64,000 bases of DNA from Cellvibrio sp. pealriver (GTDB lineage: Bacteria; Pseudomonadota; Gammaproteobacteria; Pseudomonadales; Cellvibrionaceae). Under the pieces are notes generated by a model, which was not told the origin of the DNA, did no database searches, and saw only the letters and a program-made list of their open reading frames with translations. Location of the stretch: assembly GCF_001183545.1 (NCBI RefSeq), contig NZ_KQ236688.1, forward strand, positions 2,900,895-2,964,894, given 5' to 3'. Shown in pieces: positions 56,965-64,000 of the stretch. A program made the position numbers and the translations under genes. Positions within the stretch are counted from its first letter, which is position 1. Every line of letters begins with the position of its first letter.

Positions 56965-58200
56965 TTAATCCTGCAGCAAAGTCTCCAGACAATGTTCCTG
57001 AATGCCATAAAAATCTTTAATCGCCGCAATCTGTTGCAAAATATCGGAATTGTCGCGCGGGGTTTTATGTGATGAAGAGCTGCGTTTTTGCGCAAGGATC
57101 ATTTTATTTTTACTGGTATGTTCGAGTGAAATAAATTCAAACACTTTGGTGTCGTAACCATGTGCCTCCAGTAATAGCGCGCGCAGGCCATCGGTAATCA
57201 TTTCAGCTTCTTGCCCCAAATGAATTCCATGTTGTAAAACCGGTGCAAGCAGCGCGGGGCTTTTCATTTGCGGGCGAATCTGTTTATGGCAACAGGGCGA
57301 ACACATAATAATCTCTGCACCGGTACGAATACCCATATTGAGCGCGTAGTCAGTCGCCGTATCGCACGCATGCAAGGCGATCATAATATTGATGTTTTGC
57401 GCCGAAAAATGTTGCACATCGCCCTGCTCAAATTTAATGCCCGCAAGCGATAACCGCTGCGCCGTCTGGTTACATAAATCGACCAAATTCTGGCGCAACT
57501 CAACACCCGTCACTTGCGTTTTTACTTGCATGTTCGCCGTCAAATAATCATGCACAGCAAACGTTAAATAAGCTTTGCCGGAGCCGAAATCGGCGATATG
57601 CAACTCTTCACGTTTATCCAAACCGGTTTGCTGGATTGCAAGCGACAACACTTCAATAAATTTATTAATCTGCTTCCACTTGCGCGACATTGCCGGAATG
57701 ACCTGCCCCTGGGCATCCGTAATCCCCAGTTCGCGCAAATAAGGGCGGCTCTGATCCACATAGCGCAGCTTGGTGCGATTGTGCGCTAATTCCGGCTGCA
57801 CTTTTTTACCATCACCTGCCGCAGAATCGTCAACCGGCGCTGAACTTTTGTTGCGATTTTTATTGACGAGTACTTTGCCTTTTTTGCTAAAACTCAACTG
57901 TATTTCCCACTCATCAGTAATCATATGCGCATTATGGAAAGCACTACCCAACCACTGCTGTAATTGCGCAATCGCCTCGTTAAGCGTGAAATTTTTGGTC
58001 ACATGGTTGGTGCGATATTCATAGAGAAACGACAGCAACTTTTGCTCTTTAATCTGCACCGGGCGGATGGTAATGCGGTTTAAATCAGCCTCGTCACCTT
58101 TGTATTTGGACAGCACCAAACGCTGCAAGCGCCCCCCCTCAAACGCCTGTGCACAGTCATTAAAAAAATTAGCCAATTCGGCAACGGGCTTATCCGACAT
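56965..58200 (-). CDS. SAM-dependent methyltransferase (Methyltransf_32 type)
   Basis: A 411-residue protein. The N-terminal 150 residues are of unknown type. The C-terminal class I methyltransferase fold has motif I LHIADFGSGKAYLTFAVHDYL, an acidic motif II (VTGVELRQNLVDLC), and the characteristic IALHACDTATDYAL and MCSPCCHKQIR blocks. The CCHK motif is shared with eukaryotic METTL25-like proteins. Substrate unknown; RNA is plausible. The ATG at 58200 is preferred to a longer frame. It diverges from gbsR. Confidence 0.87.
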   Translation of the reverse strand: MSDKPVAELANFFNDCAQAFEGGRLQRLVLSKYKGDEADLNRITIRPVQIKEQKLLSFLYEYRTNHVTKNFTLNEAIAQLQQWLGSAFHNAHMITDEWEIQLSFSKKGKVLVNKNRNKSSAPVDDSAAGDGKKVQPELAHNRTKLRYVDQSRPYLRELGITDAQGQVIPAMSRKWKQINKFIEVLSLAIQQTGLDKREELHIADFGSGKAYLTFAVHDYLTANMQVKTQVTGVELRQNLVDLCNQTAQRLSLAGIKFEQGDVQHFSAQNINIMIALHACDTATDYALNMGIRTGAEIIMCSPCCHKQIRPQMKSPALLAPVLQHGIHLGQEAEMITDGLRALLLEAHGYDTKVFEFISLEHTSKNKMILAQKRSSSSHKTPRDNSDILQQIAAIKDFYGIQEHCLETLLQD

Positions 58201-58374
58201 GCAACATCTCTCTCTATAACCAACCAATTGATTATCCGGAACGCCGGATCACAAGGTGCCTATATTACCCCTTTGTCACACTATCCACCCCATTGCCAGC
58301 CCGCACACCACCGGCCATCTGCAATGCAGACACTATCAGCGCAACCAACTGATCAGAATTCACCCAAATTTAAC

Positions 58375-58388
58375 TTGACCTACATCAA
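58375..58388. promoter_or_regulatory. ANR/FNR-type box before gbsR-cydAB
   Basis: TTGAC-CTAC-ATCAA matches the FNR/ANR consensus TTGAT-N4-ATCAA at 9 of 10 positions. The same TTGACC can be read as a -35, 17 bases before TAATTT (58398-58403). If activation is class II (-41.5), the start point would be near 58423. Confidence 0.75.
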
Positions 58389-58392
58389 ACAA

Positions 58393-58417
58393 TTCTGTAA
58401 TTTCAGTAATTACAGAA
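58393..58417. promoter_or_regulatory. Palindrome between the ANR box and gbsR, candidate self-operator
   Basis: TTCTGTAATT-N5-AATTACAGAA, a perfect 10-bp inverted repeat. It covers the -10 region of the likely promoter and ends 17 bases before the regulator's start. Position and symmetry fit autoregulation by the MarR/GbsR-type protein encoded next. Confidence 0.65.
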
Positions 58418-58434
58418 AATTGAGAAATGAAAAC

Positions 58435-59001
58435 ATGCCAGAAAACCTCACACCAATGATCCAATCCTGCATCCTTCACTTTGGCGAGATGGGTAGCCGC
58501 TGGGGGATCAACCGCACCGTCGGGCAGATGTATGCGCTCTTGGTGCTGAGCAAAGAGCCCTTATGTGCAGACGACATCACCGAAGCGCTCGGTATTTCGC
58601 GCTCCAACGTCAGTATGGGCCTCAAAGAGTTGATGTCATGGGAGTTGGTCAAACTGCAGCATCGCCCGGGTGAGCGCAAAGAGTTTTACTCTGCGCCGGG
58701 CGATGTGTGGGATATCGCCAAAACCTTGATTGAACAACGCCGCAAGCGCGAGATAGATCCAACACTGTCCACCCTGCGCAATTTGTTAATTGAAACACCG
58801 GCAAACGATGCGGAAATTTACGCGCAACAACGCATGCGCGAAATGCATGAGCTGATTGAAATGCTCACGCTCTGGACACAGGAAATCCAACGGCTGGATT
58901 CCGCACAGTTGGGCAAATTGCTCAAACTCGGCAACAGCATTGGCAAAGTATTGGATATGAAAGATCGCCTACTCGGCGGTAAAAAAGAATCTGCGAAATA
59001 A
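58435..59001 (+). CDS. GbsR/MarR-family transcriptional regulator of the cyd operon
   Basis: A 188-residue regulator with a winged helix-turn-helix at about 25-90 (GSRWGINRTVGQMYALL, LCADDITEALGISRSNVSMGLKELMSWELV) and a helical C-terminus for dimerisation. The ATG at 58435 (MPENLTPMIQ) is chosen because the longer frame would cover the ANR box and palindrome. It lies 18 bases before cydA and is probably the first gene of a regulator-cydA-cydB operon. The signal it senses is unknown. Confidence 0.88.
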   Translation: MPENLTPMIQSCILHFGEMGSRWGINRTVGQMYALLVLSKEPLCADDITEALGISRSNVSMGLKELMSWELVKLQHRPGERKEFYSAPGDVWDIAKTLIEQRRKREIDPTLSTLRNLLIETPANDAEIYAQQRMREMHELIEMLTLWTQEIQRLDSAQLGKLLKLGNSIGKVLDMKDRLLGGKKESAK

Positions 59002-59019
59002 ATTTTATCGAGGTAAATC

Positions 59020-60408
59020 ATGCTCGACCCCAGCGCTCTAGACACACTCCTTCTGTCCCGCATTCAGTTTGCTGCCAACATTTCATTCCACATTTTATTT
59101 CCTTCCATTTCTATCGCCCTCTGTTGGTTCCTGGTGTATTTCAAAATACGCTACAACGGTGAAGGCGATGATGTCTGGATGCGCGCGTATCGATTTTGGG
59201 TAAAAGTATTTGCACTGACCTTTGCACTCGGCGTGGTGAGCGGCATCACTATGAGTTTCCAATTCGGCACCAACTGGCCGGGCTACATGGAAACGGTGGG
59301 CAATATTGCAGGCCCCTTACTCGGGTACGAAGTGCTCACCGCATTTTTTCTGGAAGCCACATTTTTAGGCATCATGCTATTCGGCATCAATAAAGTCTCC
59401 AACCGCATGCACACCATTGCGACATTGCTGGTCGCCTTCGGCACCACTATGTCTGCGTTTTGGATTATTGCACTCAATAGTTGGATGCAAACACCAACCG
59501 GTTTTGAAATGCGCGATGGCAAAGCTTATCCGCTCGACTGGCTGGCGATTATTTTTAATCCGTCCATGCCCTATCGCCTTGCGCACATGTTAATTGCATC
59601 GGGTTTAACCGCCGCATTTTTAATTGCGGGTTTATCCGCGTACCGTATTTTAAAAGGCGACCACAAACCTGCACCGCGGCTTGCGTTAAAAACCGCTGTC
59701 ATCGCCGCTGCGATTTTAATTCCCATACAAATTTTTTTAGGCGACCTGCACGGACTTAATTCCCTGAAATACCAACCGGCAAAAATCGCTGCGGTAGAAG
59801 CGGTATGGCACACCGAAAAAGGCGCGCCCCTGGTGTTGTTTGCCATTCCCGATAAAGAAAGCCAAAGCAACCAATATTCAATTGAAATTCCCAAATTGGC
59901 CAGCTTGATATTAACGCACGAAGTCGACGGCGAAATAAAAGGCCTCAACGAATTCCCCAACGCGCATCCACCTATCGCGCCCATGTTTTATGGTTTCCGC
60001 ATTATGGTGGGCGTGGGCATGTTGATGCTGTTGGCATCATGGTGGGGCTGCTGGAGCTATTGGCGCAAAAAAGAAATATCGCCACTGCAATTAAAAATAT
60101 TTGTTGCAATGACCTTCTCTGGTTGGATCGCCACGCTTGCGGGCTGGTATGTCACCGAGATTGGCCGTCAACCCTGGTTAGTCACCGGAGTGCTTGCAAC
60201 TGCCGATGCCGTTACCAAAACACCGGCATCCAACGTAGGCACCTCACTTGCAATTTATCTCACACTGTATGTTGTCCTGCTGATTGCTTACATCCGCACA
60301 TTATTTTTGATGGCGAAAAAATCCGTACTGGTTGATCGCCCGGAAGAAGTGCAAACCTTGCAAGAACAATTGATCGAGAAAAATTTACCGGGAGTACAAC
60401 ATGACTGA
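59020..60408 (+). CDS. cydA: Cytochrome bd ubiquinol oxidase subunit I
   Basis: The haem-carrying quinol oxidase subunit, 462 residues, about nine membrane segments. Haem ligands are visible: the first His in RIQFAANISFHILFPS, the GYEVLTAFFLEATFLGIMLFG acidic channel residues (E in LTAFFLEA), and Met/His further on. The Q-loop (SLKYQPAKIAAVEAVWHTEKGAP) is of the short kind, so this is the CIO/bd-I short-loop class, cyanide-insensitive in pseudomonads. GAGG lies 6 bases before ATG. It overlaps cydB by 8 bases. Confidence 0.96.
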   Translation: MLDPSALDTLLLSRIQFAANISFHILFPSISIALCWFLVYFKIRYNGEGDDVWMRAYRFWVKVFALTFALGVVSGITMSFQFGTNWPGYMETVGNIAGPLLGYEVLTAFFLEATFLGIMLFGINKVSNRMHTIATLLVAFGTTMSAFWIIALNSWMQTPTGFEMRDGKAYPLDWLAIIFNPSMPYRLAHMLIASGLTAAFLIAGLSAYRILKGDHKPAPRLALKTAVIAAAILIPIQIFLGDLHGLNSLKYQPAKIAAVEAVWHTEKGAPLVLFAIPDKESQSNQYSIEIPKLASLILTHEVDGEIKGLNEFPNAHPPIAPMFYGFRIMVGVGMLMLLASWWGCWSYWRKKEISPLQLKIFVAMTFSGWIATLAGWYVTEIGRQPWLVTGVLATADAVTKTPASNVGTSLAIYLTLYVVLLIAYIRTLFLMAKKSVLVDRPEEVQTLQEQLIEKNLPGVQHD

Positions 60409-61420
60409 TATCAGCACATTATCCGGTGAGGCGTTTTGGCTGCCGATTATTTTTATCGGCTTGATGGGGCTCGCTTTTTTTGTTTACGCGATTCTCGACG
60501 GCTACGATTTAGGTGTAGGTATTTTGTTACCCAATGATTCCGAAGCACAGCGCGATGCAATGATCGCCAGTATCGGCCCGTTTTGGGATGCAAATGAAAC
60601 CTGGCTGGTACTTGGCATCGGCATTCTGTTAATCGCCTTTCCACTCGCGCACAGTCAAATCCTGTTTCATTTATATATTCCCATCACCATCATGCTTGCA
60701 GGTTTGATACTGCGCGGAGTTGCGTTTGACTTTCGTGCAAAATCACCAGAAGACCATAAAAAATTATGGGACATGACCTTCAAGGCAGGCTCACTGCTGG
60801 CCACCTTATCGCAAGGTTTTATGCTCGGTCTCTATGTAATGGAGTTTGAACAAACACTCATCGCCTATGCGTTCGCTGCCCTTAGCGCAATCTGCGTCAC
60901 CGCAGGCTATACCTTTATCGGTGCTGCATGGTTGGTATTAAAAACCGAAGGAGAACTGCAAAAACGCGCCGCATGGTGGGCACGTTTATGTTGTTGGCTG
61001 ATGGGGTTAGGTTTGGTTGCCGTATCAATCGTCAATCCATTCGTCAGCGACTTGATTTTCAATAAATGGTTCGGCAATCCACTGGTCATGATTTTGTGGG
61101 TGATCCCATTTTTTTGTTTTGTATTGCTCTTCGCAGTAGACCGTTATTTAAAACACTTCCCCTACGCAAATGACATGGGCTGCTGGATTCCCTTTGCCTG
61201 CGCCACCATGATTTTTCTGTTGAGCTTTATCGGGCTTGCCTACAGCTTTTATCCCTATGTAGTCCCCAACCAACTCGATATATGGGAAGCCGCAAGCGCA
61301 CCGGAATCGTTAAAATTTATTTTGGTAGGCGCAGTCATCGTATTACCAACCATCATCCTCTACACAATATTCTCTTATCGGGTATTTAGAGGAAAGGCAA
61401 CACAATTGAAATATTACTAG
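60401..61420 (+). CDS. cydB: Cytochrome bd ubiquinol oxidase subunit II
   Basis: Subunit II of the bd oxidase, 339 residues, about eight membrane segments (LMGLAFFVYAILDGYDLGVGIL, GPFWDANETWLVLGIGILL). Its ATG lies inside the cydA stop (ATGACTGA). No cydX-like micro-ORF was recognised after it. Its end lies directly next to the cassette array, which makes cydB the last chromosomal backbone gene here. Confidence 0.96.
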   Translation: MTDISTLSGEAFWLPIIFIGLMGLAFFVYAILDGYDLGVGILLPNDSEAQRDAMIASIGPFWDANETWLVLGIGILLIAFPLAHSQILFHLYIPITIMLAGLILRGVAFDFRAKSPEDHKKLWDMTFKAGSLLATLSQGFMLGLYVMEFEQTLIAYAFAALSAICVTAGYTFIGAAWLVLKTEGELQKRAAWWARLCCWLMGLGLVAVSIVNPFVSDLIFNKWFGNPLVMILWVIPFFCFVLLFAVDRYLKHFPYANDMGCWIPFACATMIFLLSFIGLAYSFYPYVVPNQLDIWEAASAPESLKFILVGAVIVLPTIILYTIFSYRVFRGKATQLKYY

Positions 61421-61475
61421 TGCGGTATTTTTTACGCCGCCAGACAGGGAAGTTCAACAATCATCTCTACATAAT

Positions 61476-61641
61476 TTATTTTTTTGGCTTTGCCATAAAT
61501 ACAAACGGCAAAGCCAAAGGACCAAATATCGCCCCCCATTACAACCCAAAATGGCACAGCCGCGTTGCGTTTTTTAGCAACTGAATAGCAAATTACTGCA
61601 CAGATAATTGGTATCAGTATAAAAACAATAATTGAACCCAT
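61476..61641 (-). pseudogene. Small membrane protein gene broken by one extra G
   Basis: From the ATG at 61641 the frame reads MGSIIVFILIPIICAVICYS, then AKKRNAAVPFWVVMG, then changes to a low-quality tail that ends at 61432. At 61532-61537 there is a run of six C (G on the coding strand). Removing one base restores GAIFGPLALPFVFMAKPKK and a stop at 61476-61478. The restored 54-residue protein (hydrophobic helix, KKRN turn, second helix, basic end) looks like a common small membrane-protein family. Either a real frameshift, slippage or phase variation at the G tract, or a sequencing error. Confidence 0.75.
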
Positions 61642-61721
61642 AACCCGCCCCCACAATTAAGATTTGTGCCCAGAATCAAAGCATTTCCATTTTGGTCTTT
61701 ACCACAGTCGCTTACTATGCA

Positions 61722-62192
61722 TTATTTGTTTGCTTTTCCTGCTTCAAGAATTGGTAATCCAGCTTCAGTTGGTATATAAATTCTTTCGCCTTTTCCGTCT
61801 TGAAGACCTTTAATCCAGATGTATCTTAGGTATTCGTCATTTCCTTTTAATGACTCACCAATTATGCGATTAGCTTCGGCTGCAGCTTTAGCGCGCTCTA
61901 TATCGGCAAGTCCCTCTGCTTTTGCGCGAACTACTTGAGCTTTTCCCTCTGCCTCGGCTAATGTAACTCTGGCATTTGCTTGCATCAATGAAGCGGTTTC
62001 ATTTGCCCTGGCTTCTTCGATTAATATTTGTTTTGACCATTCTGCTTCCTTCAAAGCTGCTCGCCCTTTCATTTCCATCCTATACAAGTTGTACTTTGGC
62101 CATATCCAAAAAGATATAAAAATTACAAAAACAAAGAATAAAACTAAAAATACAACACTTCCAAAAGCTAGTGCTTGTCTATTTTGGTACAT
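61722..62192 (-). CDS. Membrane-anchored coiled-coil protein (SPFH/prohibitin-like tail)
   Basis: A 156-residue protein with one N-terminal membrane helix (FGSVVFLVLFFVFVIFISFWIW, key hydrophobic core) and a long Ala/Glu/Lys-rich coiled coil (residues 40-115: ARVTLAEAEGKAQVVRAKAE). It resembles the C-terminal part of SPFH proteins without the SPFH domain. The ATG at 62192 has GGAG seven bases upstream. It is preceded by an attC site, so it was probably acquired as a cassette, but I see no attC after it. Confidence 0.8.
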   Translation of the reverse strand: MYQNRQALAFGSVVFLVLFFVFVIFISFWIWPKYNLYRMEMKGRAALKEAEWSKQILIEEARANETASLMQANARVTLAEAEGKAQVVRAKAEGLADIERAKAAAEANRIIGESLKGNDEYLRYIWIKGLQDGKGERIYIPTEAGLPILEAGKANK

Positions 62193-62209
62193 CAAAATCT
62201 CCTATTTGT

Positions 62210-62320
62210 GCATACGCAGAGTTCAGCGGCAGTTTGTAAGTTGTGCGTTATAGAATAATTTTGCGCAGCGATATTGCAAAAGCGCTACTTACAATCCGTC
62301 AGGTGCAACGTTTGTTATAC
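62210..62320 (-). repeat. attC site A of the cassette array
   Basis: It ends in GTTATAC (62314-62320) and, on the other side, the degenerate GCATACG (62210-62216). The inner arms pair only partly (TTGTAAGT shared). Its left arm resembles sites C and D (CAGTTTGTAAGTTGTGCG) and its right arm resembles site B (GCGCTACTTACAAT). It is the attC of the cassette at 62320-62595. Confidence 0.75.
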
Positions 62321-62595
62321 TAAAGCCTTCTAAAAAATTCTCTTATTTTATTTATAACTGAATTTATTATTAAAGGATCTACAAACATAAATACTGGCAC
62401 AAGTAAAAATGCAAATGCACAGAAAAAGTTAAATGCAATTTTAAAGTAAAACATAAAATTCCACTGGCTATATACAATACCATGCCTGCCCTTAATTTCC
62501 CCTGCCATTAGAGCATCAATATTTGAACTGATAAAATAGTAAACAAAGGGAAATACAATAAACACTAAGATTAGTACTTTCTTTACGTTTTTCAT
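62320..62595 (-). CDS. Cassette-encoded small membrane protein
   Basis: A 91-residue protein with two hydrophobic helices (about 7-24 and 49-75) and a basic C-terminus (NKIREFFRRL). No family recognised. Its stop codon overlaps the end of attC site A, the usual layout of a gene cassette. No clear ribosome site precedes the ATG. AT-rich composition, unlike the backbone. Confidence 0.7.
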   Translation of the reverse strand: MKNVKKVLILVFIVFPFVYYFISSNIDALMAGEIKGRHGIVYSQWNFMFYFKIAFNFFCAFAFLLVPVFMFVDPLIINSVINKIREFFRRL

Positions 62596-62615
62596 AATCT
62601 ATGGAATTCTATAGA

Positions 62616-62727
62616 GCATAACGTTGCGTTCACCTGCGGATTGTAAGTAGCGCGTTGCGATAAACTTAGTGCAGCGATATTGCATAAGCGCTACTTACAA
62701 TTCGTCAGGTGCAACGCTTTGTTATGC
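62616..62727 (-). repeat. attC site B of the cassette array
   Basis: It is bounded by GCATAAC (62616-62622) and GTTATGC (62721-62727), perfect inverted core sites. The inner arms ATTGTAAGTAGCGC and GCGCTACTTACAAT are perfectly complementary over 14 bases, and CACCTG and CAGGTG extend the pairing. Length 112 bp. It is the attC of the lipoprotein cassette at 62740. Confidence 0.92.
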
Positions 62728-62739
62728 ATTCAAAAAAAG

Positions 62740-63231
62740 TTATTCTTGGCAATATGGGCTGTTTGGCCCAAATATCCCGATTGGATTCCTAACCTCAAAA
62801 TTAACGGGCGTCAATTGGCTGTTAGTGGACTTGAACATTTCTAAATAGCACTTCTCACCATCAGGTGTGCTATTAATTCTAACTAAATAGCTAGCATTTT
62901 TTTCAGGCTCAAAAGTAGCTAGTAAGTTACAGTAAGAGTTATAGGTGATGCTGTACCCAAATGATATTGATATTGGTCCATTTGCAGGAACAGAAATAGA
63001 TGACTGATTTCCAGATGCTATGGCCGGTCTTATAATTGAAAGCCCCTGACAATTTTTATATTTATTAAAAACTCCAGGGTTGCTAGCCCCATGCCCCCCA
63101 TTGTTTTGAAATGTCAATGTAGCAACTGGACCACTAGTAGGGGCTAGATATTTTGATGGTCCGATAGCACATCCTGATACTACAACTGAAATAATCAGTG
63201 AAAAAATTAAATTGGTTTTGATGCGTTTCAT
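62740..63231 (-). CDS. Cassette-encoded lipoprotein
   Basis: A 163-residue lipoprotein (signal MKRIKTNLIFSLIISVVVSGC, Cys near 21) with a beta-rich mature domain containing cysteines (KYKNCQG, NSYCNLLATFEP, GEKCYLEMF, SPYCQE). Family not recognised. AAGGA lies 8 bases before ATG. It is flanked by attC B downstream and attC C upstream, so it is a complete cassette. Confidence 0.82.
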   Translation of the reverse strand: MKRIKTNLIFSLIISVVVSGCAIGPSKYLAPTSGPVATLTFQNNGGHGASNPGVFNKYKNCQGLSIIRPAIASGNQSSISVPANGPISISFGYSITYNSYCNLLATFEPEKNASYLVRINSTPDGEKCYLEMFKSTNSQLTPVNFEVRNPIGIFGPNSPYCQE

Positions 63232-63257
63232 ACAGTAATTCCTTATTTTCTCTTATT

Positions 63258-63386
63258 GCATAACGTTTAGCACAACGGCAGTTTGTAAGTTGTGCGTTGT
63301 GGAATACTTTTGCGTAGCAAAACCACATAAGAGCGACTTACAAACTGTCCAGCCGCGCAGCGGCGTGTTGCTGCGCCTTGTTATGT
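63258..63386 (-). repeat. attC site C of the cassette array
   Basis: It is bounded by GCATAAC (63258-63264) and GTTATGT (63380-63386). The arms CAGTTTGTAAGT and ACTTACAAACTG pair over 12 bases. The centre TTTTGCGTAGCAAAA with GTGG/CCAC is shared with site D. Length 129 bp. Confidence 0.92.
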
Positions 63387-63400
63387 GCGGTAGCTTTGGT

Positions 63401-63703
63401 TTATTCAATTTCCTGAGTTCGCCACTCACCGGTTTCTATTTCATAAAATGAAAGATAGCCCGGCTTTAGTTCTTTAAACCTAGAAATCCACGGAAATTTT
63501 TCGAATATACAACCCATACAAACGACCATGCCGTTATCTGCGTCAGTGGTCGTATTACACATAAACTGCCAGCCACCGTCGTCCCAGTGCAACACTTCAA
63601 CAATAGGTTGTTCACCATTCATTACATATTTCGTCGTGACCGCCAAGATGTCATCGCTGAAGCCGAAAGGCCAATCTTCCTTTTTGTATGAATGAGTATG
63701 CAC
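63401..63703 (-). CDS. Cassette-encoded unknown protein
   Basis: A 100-residue acidic, aromatic-rich protein (WPFGFSDDILAVTTKYVMNG, LHWDDGGWQFMC, MVVCMGCIFEKFPW). It has three cysteines, including CMGC, and no signal peptide. It starts with GTG, with GGGAG seven bases upstream. I do not recognise the family. It resembles small cytoplasmic proteins often found as cassette genes, sometimes antitoxin or immunity-like, but nothing here proves that. Flanked by attC C and attC D. Confidence 0.75.
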   Translation of the reverse strand: MHTHSYKKEDWPFGFSDDILAVTTKYVMNGEQPIVEVLHWDDGGWQFMCNTTTDADNGMVVCMGCIFEKFPWISRFKELKPGYLSFYEIETGEWRTQEIE

Positions 63704-63726
63704 TTTCTTACTCCCTATCTCATTTC

Positions 63727-63859
63727 ACATAACGCTGAGCTCAGCCGCAGTTTGTAATTTGACGATTTGTGGGAGCCTTTTGCGTAGCAAAACCACAAAG
63801 CGGCGAATTACAAACTGTCGAGCGCACGTAGTGCGCGGCGCTGCAGCGATTTGTTATGA
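63727..63859 (-). repeat. attC site D of the cassette array
   Basis: It is bounded by ACATAAC (63727-63733) and GTTATGA (63853-63859). The arms CAGTTTGTAAT and ATTACAAACTG pair over 11 bases (after a short G+T-rich step). The centre TTTTGCGTAGCAAAACCACA is the same as in site C. Length 133 bp. Confidence 0.92.
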
Positions 63860-64000
63860 ATTTTCTTTAAGCCAGTCGTCTGGAAATGAAGATAAAAATG
63901 TATAACCAACAGCTTGCTTAATAGTAAATTTATTTAAAATAAGCATTACCACGCTGAAGAGGCCTGCAACGATAACGCAACCTATATAAATAGAAAAACT
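63854..64000 (-). CDS. Cassette-encoded membrane protein, 5' end beyond the window
   Basis: The C-terminal 48 codons of a protein: a hydrophobic helix (IYIGCVIVAGLFSVVMLIL), then a polar tail ending DDWLKENS and a TAA at 63854-63856. The stop lies inside the core site of attC D, as expected for a cassette. The start is to the right of the window. Confidence 0.65.
   Translation of the reverse strand, partial: SFSIYIGCVIVAGLFSVVMLILNKFTIKQAVGYTFLSSFPDDWLKENS

Noticed and set aside
62210..63859. Repeated blocks read as a CRISPR array.
   Set aside because: Units are 110-130 bp, internally palindromic, unequal in sequence and separated by genes. They fit attC sites, not repeats with spacers.

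Overview
The window is a stretch of gammaproteobacterial chromosome. Gene content and order (ilvC next to pssA, a complete minor-pilin operon, ribF-ileS-lspA-fkpB-ispH, a GlyGly-CTERM protease, a chromosomal cassette array) point to the Cellvibrionales, most likely Cellvibrio or a close relative. That assignment is inferred from gene content and recalled protein families, not from a search. No tRNA or rRNA genes were seen.

Layout. 1-2703: pssA (cut by the window edge), ilvC and its divergent activator ilvY. 2708-8649: a tight six-gene minus-strand operon that looks like an uncharacterised lipid pathway (a ketosynthase III fused to a haem-oxygenase-like diiron domain, a desaturase, a hydroxylase, an unknown protein, a lipoprotein, and a 3-methyladenine glycosylase at the end). 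8822-11200: a KAP-family P-loop ATPase whose N-terminus is a copy of the N-terminal region of translation factor IF2. 11277-13862: ilvI-ilvH with a long, structured leader. The lipid operon and the KAP gene therefore separate ilvIH from ilvC-pssA. 14000-25737: a DUF4124 protein, a large secreted subtilase, clpB with a sigma-32-type promoter, a SHOCT membrane protein, cutC, pgeF-rluD and bamD. 25830-39093: nadE, pilSR and the minor-pilin operon fimT-pilV-pilW-pilX-pilY1-pilE, with a second FimT-like gene facing it. 39148-46614: ispH, fkpB, lspA, ileS, ribF and murJ.

46705-49179: an LprI/MliC lipoprotein, SOS-controlled yebG with a 20-of-20 LexA box, then about 450 bases without a convincing gene that fold into consecutive helices ending in an intrinsic terminator (a candidate structured RNA), and a solute-binding protein. 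49244-55189: a likely copper locus. A five-gene ABC-transporter operon (ATPase, permease, cupredoxin-like protein, Sco, Tat-exported binding protein) diverges from an OprC-type TonB-dependent copper receptor. Two matching palindromes, 80 bp apart, lie in the shared promoter region. 55314-61420: a glycerophosphodiesterase, two small or unknown-function genes, and a gbsR-cydA-cydB operon preceded by an ANR/FNR-type box and a palindrome.

61432-64000: an AT-rich gene-cassette array with four attC sites at 62210, 62616, 63258 and 63727. All its genes are on the minus strand, so the integrase and attI should lie to the right of the window. The last small gene before cydB is broken by one extra G in a six-G run.

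Starts were reset where an upstream extension was unlikely (ilvI, pilS, rluD, pgeF, nadE, pilV, pilW, lspA, ribF, yebG, gbsR and others). The reason is given in each entry.
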